Of a stretch of DNA of 64,000 nucleotides, positions 61,038 through 64,000 are shown piece after piece. The position numbers were made by a program, and so were the translations under genes. A model generated the notes under the pieces. That model worked only from the letters and a program-made list of their open reading frames with translations. It ran no database searches and was not told the origin of the DNA. The stretch is from a virus. Numbering within the stretch: position 1 is the stretch's first letter; each line of letters begins with the position of its first letter. Where the stretch lies: IMG/VR virus record IMGVR_UViG_3300002835_000030, positions 62,001 to 126,000 of that record; one strand, 5' to 3'.

Positions 61038-63278
61038 ATGAGTTACATTAATAAACAAAATACTACCTTAGTAAGAGTTAAATTAACTGATATAGGTAGA
61101 GAACAATTGGCAAAAGGACAGTTAACCTTTACTAATTATATGATTGGCGATTCAGAAGTCGATTATAATTATGTTAAAGGGTGGAGTGAATTCGTACCCA
61201 ATGAGGGTGCAACAACAGGACAATTTTGGTTTCCTGAAGCGAATGGTAATATAACTAAAAATATTTTTTCAAAAGTTTTAAGACCAAAAGACGATAACCC
61301 CTTCTTTTCTTCATTTCTTTTAAACCAAAGTAATCAATTTATATTTCCTCTAAACCAACAAAGTAATATACAATTAATAAAGGGTATTGTTACCAATGAA
61401 GCGGACGATAGAGGGTTCTTTTCCGGATCAACAGTAGACACAGGTTTAGTACCTCAAATCGGTACAGATTTCATTAAAGAAACTGGCACCATAGACTTAG
61501 TTAATTTTGATGGTTCTATAGATGTTACTACCTTCACACAAGGTATCTTATCGGGTATTACATTGTCTAATACAGAAGTTAATGATTATATTGTGTTTAG
61601 GTTTACAAACCCGACATTAGGGGATCAAACTGGGTCGACAATGACTGCCGCGACAATAAATACCACATATAATATTACATCTATTAGTGGTTCTACAATT
61701 AAAGTAGATAGGGTATTACCATCATTAAATGCGTATTCGGGGACTCTAATTACGTATTATACTTTACCTGGTGGTGATAACCCCACAGATGATTACTACG
61801 GAACTAATTCATTGGCGGCGTATTGGAACACAGGCACTTTATCATTTGATAGTAGTTGTGATATATGTAATGAAAATATTCCAGTGTGGAATATGAACAA
61901 TGTGTGGACTGAAAACCCCGCAGGACTTTATAAAGATTCACCGGTTAATTATCACGAACATAGTTTATTCGGTTCGGAACAATTCACAGGTTCTAAACAA
62001 TATTTAGGTTATAATGAAAATTTAGTTTGTAACGCAAATGGTGCAACAACGATATGTGGTACAGATCAACCTATAAGTTACATTGACCCCTATAAGAAAT
62101 CAATATCTATTTTACACTATTCAAACAGTTGTATATCTAATTTCTATGGAGAACAATTCTATATCGATCAGGAAACTGGTAAACTTTTAAATTTAGATAT
62201 CCCTGTTATGTGGCACAGAAGAAATGATGTAGGAACTGCGAGTGGTACTACATTAGGCATGAGATTCACTTCAGATACGATTAAGAAAACATTGTCATCT
62301 AATAATGATGTTGAGTATTACGATTTAATCGAATATAGTGGTATGTCGGTAACACCTACAATGCCATTAGTAGTGGGTAAAGTATTCCCACAATTAAAAA
62401 TTGTAGTTATAGATAATGAGGAGTTGGTTGCTGCAATGTCCTACAAATCGAATAGAAACTACACTCTACCCGATTTATCTGCAGACTTAATTGCGTCAGT
62501 TAATGGCAATTGTACTGGCGTACTAAAGGCAGGTGAAACATTGTATATGACTTATTGGTTAGAGAATGTTGGGACAGGATCTACCGGTACGACAACAGTA
62601 ACCACACCTACACTACCGTGCCAAAGATATACGGTTATTGATAACAAAACGAGTTCTGATAAAGATGTTCAGTTTAGAATTAGTAACATAGATCATTTAC
62701 CATATATGAGAAAAAGAGAAGATTCTAACTACGATGGTTATGGTTTCTTCGCAGATTCATTTAAGGTATTAGCGCAAGTAATAAATAGAAATACACAAAA
62801 CAGACCTTCACCATCAGGATGGAAGGTTGTTGACTTTACATCTACAAATATTACGGGAAATAGTGGTGAAACAATTAACCCATTATTACTACAGAATCAA
62901 AATCCAAACACTACAGGATTTATATTAACAGGTTCTTTATATACTGGCGGCACACAATTTAATTTAGGTGAGGAATTAGATATGTCAACTGCACAATATT
63001 ATGGTAAGATGACTTTTGGGGATGAAAGATTATTCTACGGTAATTTAAGAACACATATTGCGGCGACAATATATAAATCACTATTTAATATTAATATAGA
63101 TGGTGCAACAATTGCATCTAGTAGTAATACTACATATGACTTTGGTTTAGATAGATATGTTAGTGAGATAGGTGTGTTAGATAATAACAATAATTTGGTA
63201 TTGGTTGGTAAGTTATCTAGACCTATTAGATTGGCAGATTCAACTACCGCCTCAATAGAACTAACAATAGACTTTTAA
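61038..63278 (+). CDS. Tail fibre/tail-tip-like structural protein
   Basis: This 746-residue protein opens with a module (VRVKLTDIGREQLAKGQ, then FTNYMIGDSEVDYNY) that also opens the next gene. The rest is beta-rich, with Thr/Ser/Gly-rich segments (TLSNTEVNDYIVFRF, YTLPDLSADLIASVNG), a Cys pair (SSCDICNENIPVWNM, about 273-287), and a C-terminal domain with YYGKMTFGDERLFYGNLR and a final strand (TASIELTIDF). No enzyme motif was seen. Such repeated N-terminal modules are consistent with fibre subunits that share an attachment site. Confidence 0.5.
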   Translation: MSYINKQNTTLVRVKLTDIGREQLAKGQLTFTNYMIGDSEVDYNYVKGWSEFVPNEGATTGQFWFPEANGNITKNIFSKVLRPKDDNPFFSSFLLNQSNQFIFPLNQQSNIQLIKGIVTNEADDRGFFSGSTVDTGLVPQIGTDFIKETGTIDLVNFDGSIDVTTFTQGILSGITLSNTEVNDYIVFRFTNPTLGDQTGSTMTAATINTTYNITSISGSTIKVDRVLPSLNAYSGTLITYYTLPGGDNPTDDYYGTNSLAAYWNTGTLSFDSSCDICNENIPVWNMNNVWTENPAGLYKDSPVNYHEHSLFGSEQFTGSKQYLGYNENLVCNANGATTICGTDQPISYIDPYKKSISILHYSNSCISNFYGEQFYIDQETGKLLNLDIPVMWHRRNDVGTASGTTLGMRFTSDTIKKTLSSNNDVEYYDLIEYSGMSVTPTMPLVVGKVFPQLKIVVIDNEELVAAMSYKSNRNYTLPDLSADLIASVNGNCTGVLKAGETLYMTYWLENVGTGSTGTTTVTTPTLPCQRYTVIDNKTSSDKDVQFRISNIDHLPYMRKREDSNYDGYGFFADSFKVLAQVINRNTQNRPSPSGWKVVDFTSTNITGNSGETINPLLLQNQNPNTTGFILTGSLYTGGTQFNLGEELDMSTAQYYGKMTFGDERLFYGNLRTHIAATIYKSLFNINIDGATIASSSNTTYDFGLDRYVSEIGVLDNNNNLVLVGKLSRPIRLADSTTASIELTIDF

Positions 63279-63288
63279 ATAATAAAAA

Positions 63289-64000
63289 ATGGGATTCATA
63301 GATAGTGCAACTACAGTAACAATCAGAGCGAGATTAACTAATCTCGGAAGAGAGAAGATATTGACAAACAATAATACTATCTTCACTCATTTTATTTTGG
63401 GTGACTCTGACGCAAATTATAACACAATTGAAAAACTAACATCGGGAAAGATACCTACAGATAGTGGTAATTTAGGTGTGAATAGTACAACTAATGATAA
63501 TATATTTGAGAATGTAGGTATTGGTAGTAAATTATTTGTGACTGTAGCTCCTACCACTAAAAAATTAGTAGAGAAAAATTCTAATAAAATTAATATGGAA
63601 ATCACAAAAGTGGGTGAAAACACTGTCAGTGGTAGTTCTCTTACTTATGTACAATTAGATAGGGATAATAATAGTAGTGTAAACACTAACTATTTTAAAA
63701 GTTTATCTTTGCCGATAAAAAAGGCAGATGTTAATGTATTCACAGGTACGACATCACAAAACGGAGGATGGTCAGACACACCATTTAGTGGTTTAGGTGT
63801 AAGTAATGTACTTATGGGTGTAATCGACAATGATAAATATGGTGAGATTATAGATGGTAAATCAGTTAAATTAGAGATACCTGTTTATACTGGATACACA
63901 ACAGGTGGTACACCTACTGGTTTAACCACATATACATTATATGCAACATACCCTAAAACTACAATCCCTAAAACAGATTTAGATTCAGATTATATTGATA
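63289..64000 (+). CDS. Partial paralogous tail protein, truncated at window end
   Basis: The start ATG at 63289 lies 10 nt after the preceding stop. The 237 visible residues open with IRARLTNLGREKILTNN, then FTHFILGDSDANYN, clearly related to the first 45 residues of the previous protein. The body is beta-rich and Thr/Ser-rich (GTTSQNGGWSDTPFSGLG, VKLEIPVYTGYTTGGTP). The reading frame is open to the end of the window, so length and C-terminal domains are unknown. Confidence 0.6.
   Translation, partial: MGFIDSATTVTIRARLTNLGREKILTNNNTIFTHFILGDSDANYNTIEKLTSGKIPTDSGNLGVNSTTNDNIFENVGIGSKLFVTVAPTTKKLVEKNSNKINMEITKVGENTVSGSSLTYVQLDRDNNSSVNTNYFKSLSLPIKKADVNVFTGTTSQNGGWSDTPFSGLGVSNVLMGVIDNDKYGEIIDGKSVKLEIPVYTGYTTGGTPTGLTTYTLYATYPKTTIPKTDLDSDYID

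Noticed and set aside
1-64000. tRNA genes and CRISPR arrays
   Set aside because: No cloverleaf-like segment with a GTTC-type T arm and no evenly spaced repeats were seen on reading either strand; a tRNA search program was not available.

Overview
This window looks like part of a large T4-type myophage genome whose host is a bacterium of the phylum Bacteroidota, probably a flavobacterium. It is very AT-rich and almost entirely coding, and no rRNA, tRNA, plasmid or chromosomal housekeeping gene was seen. The phage assignment rests on a contractile-tail and baseplate set (tail tube, gp26-type hub or chaperone protein, tape measure, gp53, gp25, gp6-type baseplate J and a gpI-like domain) together with T4-like replication genes (gp32-like SSB, UvsX, RNase H, DnaB/gp41 helicase and class I ribonucleotide reductase). 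The host assignment rests on start codons with A-rich rather than Shine-Dalgarno leaders, three candidate TTG-N20-TAnnTTTG-like promoters, and a tail protein whose beta-propeller resembles Bacteroidota gliding-motility / T9SS surface proteins.

Layout. 1-5.7 kb: HAD-like phosphatase, tail tube, and three homing endonucleases flanking the tube gene. 5.7-11.4 kb: a block of proteins with related short N-terminal leaders that I interpret as capsid-targeting or prohead-protease tags; they could be capsid-internal or injected proteins. 11.4-24.6 kb: tail hub/chaperone gene with an overlapping out-of-frame extension, tape measure, a large baseplate protein with an OmpA-like segment, gp53, and a giant gp27/gpD-like hub protein. 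24.6-26.6 kb: unknown genes plus an acidic leader-tagged protein that may be a prohead core component. 26.7-36.2 kb: replication and nucleotide metabolism (SSB, UvsX, RNase H, unknown, DnaB with a 368-residue class 3 intein, NrdB, NrdA). 36.4-64 kb: baseplate wedge and tail-fibre block (gp25, an inverted homing endonuclease, gp6, a membrane protein, and a series of very large, partly cysteine-rich adhesin-like proteins); the last gene runs off the window.

Regulation. A short element, ATATTTAT(A/T), recurs at 13 intergenic sites, mostly 4-60 nt upstream of start codons of structural and endonuclease genes; I read it as a candidate phage late promoter. The SSB, tape-measure-downstream and 24.67-kb genes instead have candidate host-type promoters. 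Clear intrinsic terminators lie at 27-50, 3096-3135, 26608-26641 and 36335-36365.

The least ordinary items are the leader-tagged protein family, the candidate +1 frameshift after the gp26-type gene, the class 3 intein in DnaB, the host-derived beta-propeller in a tail protein, and a late-promoter-like element buried in a terminator hairpin directly upstream of a homing endonuclease start codon.
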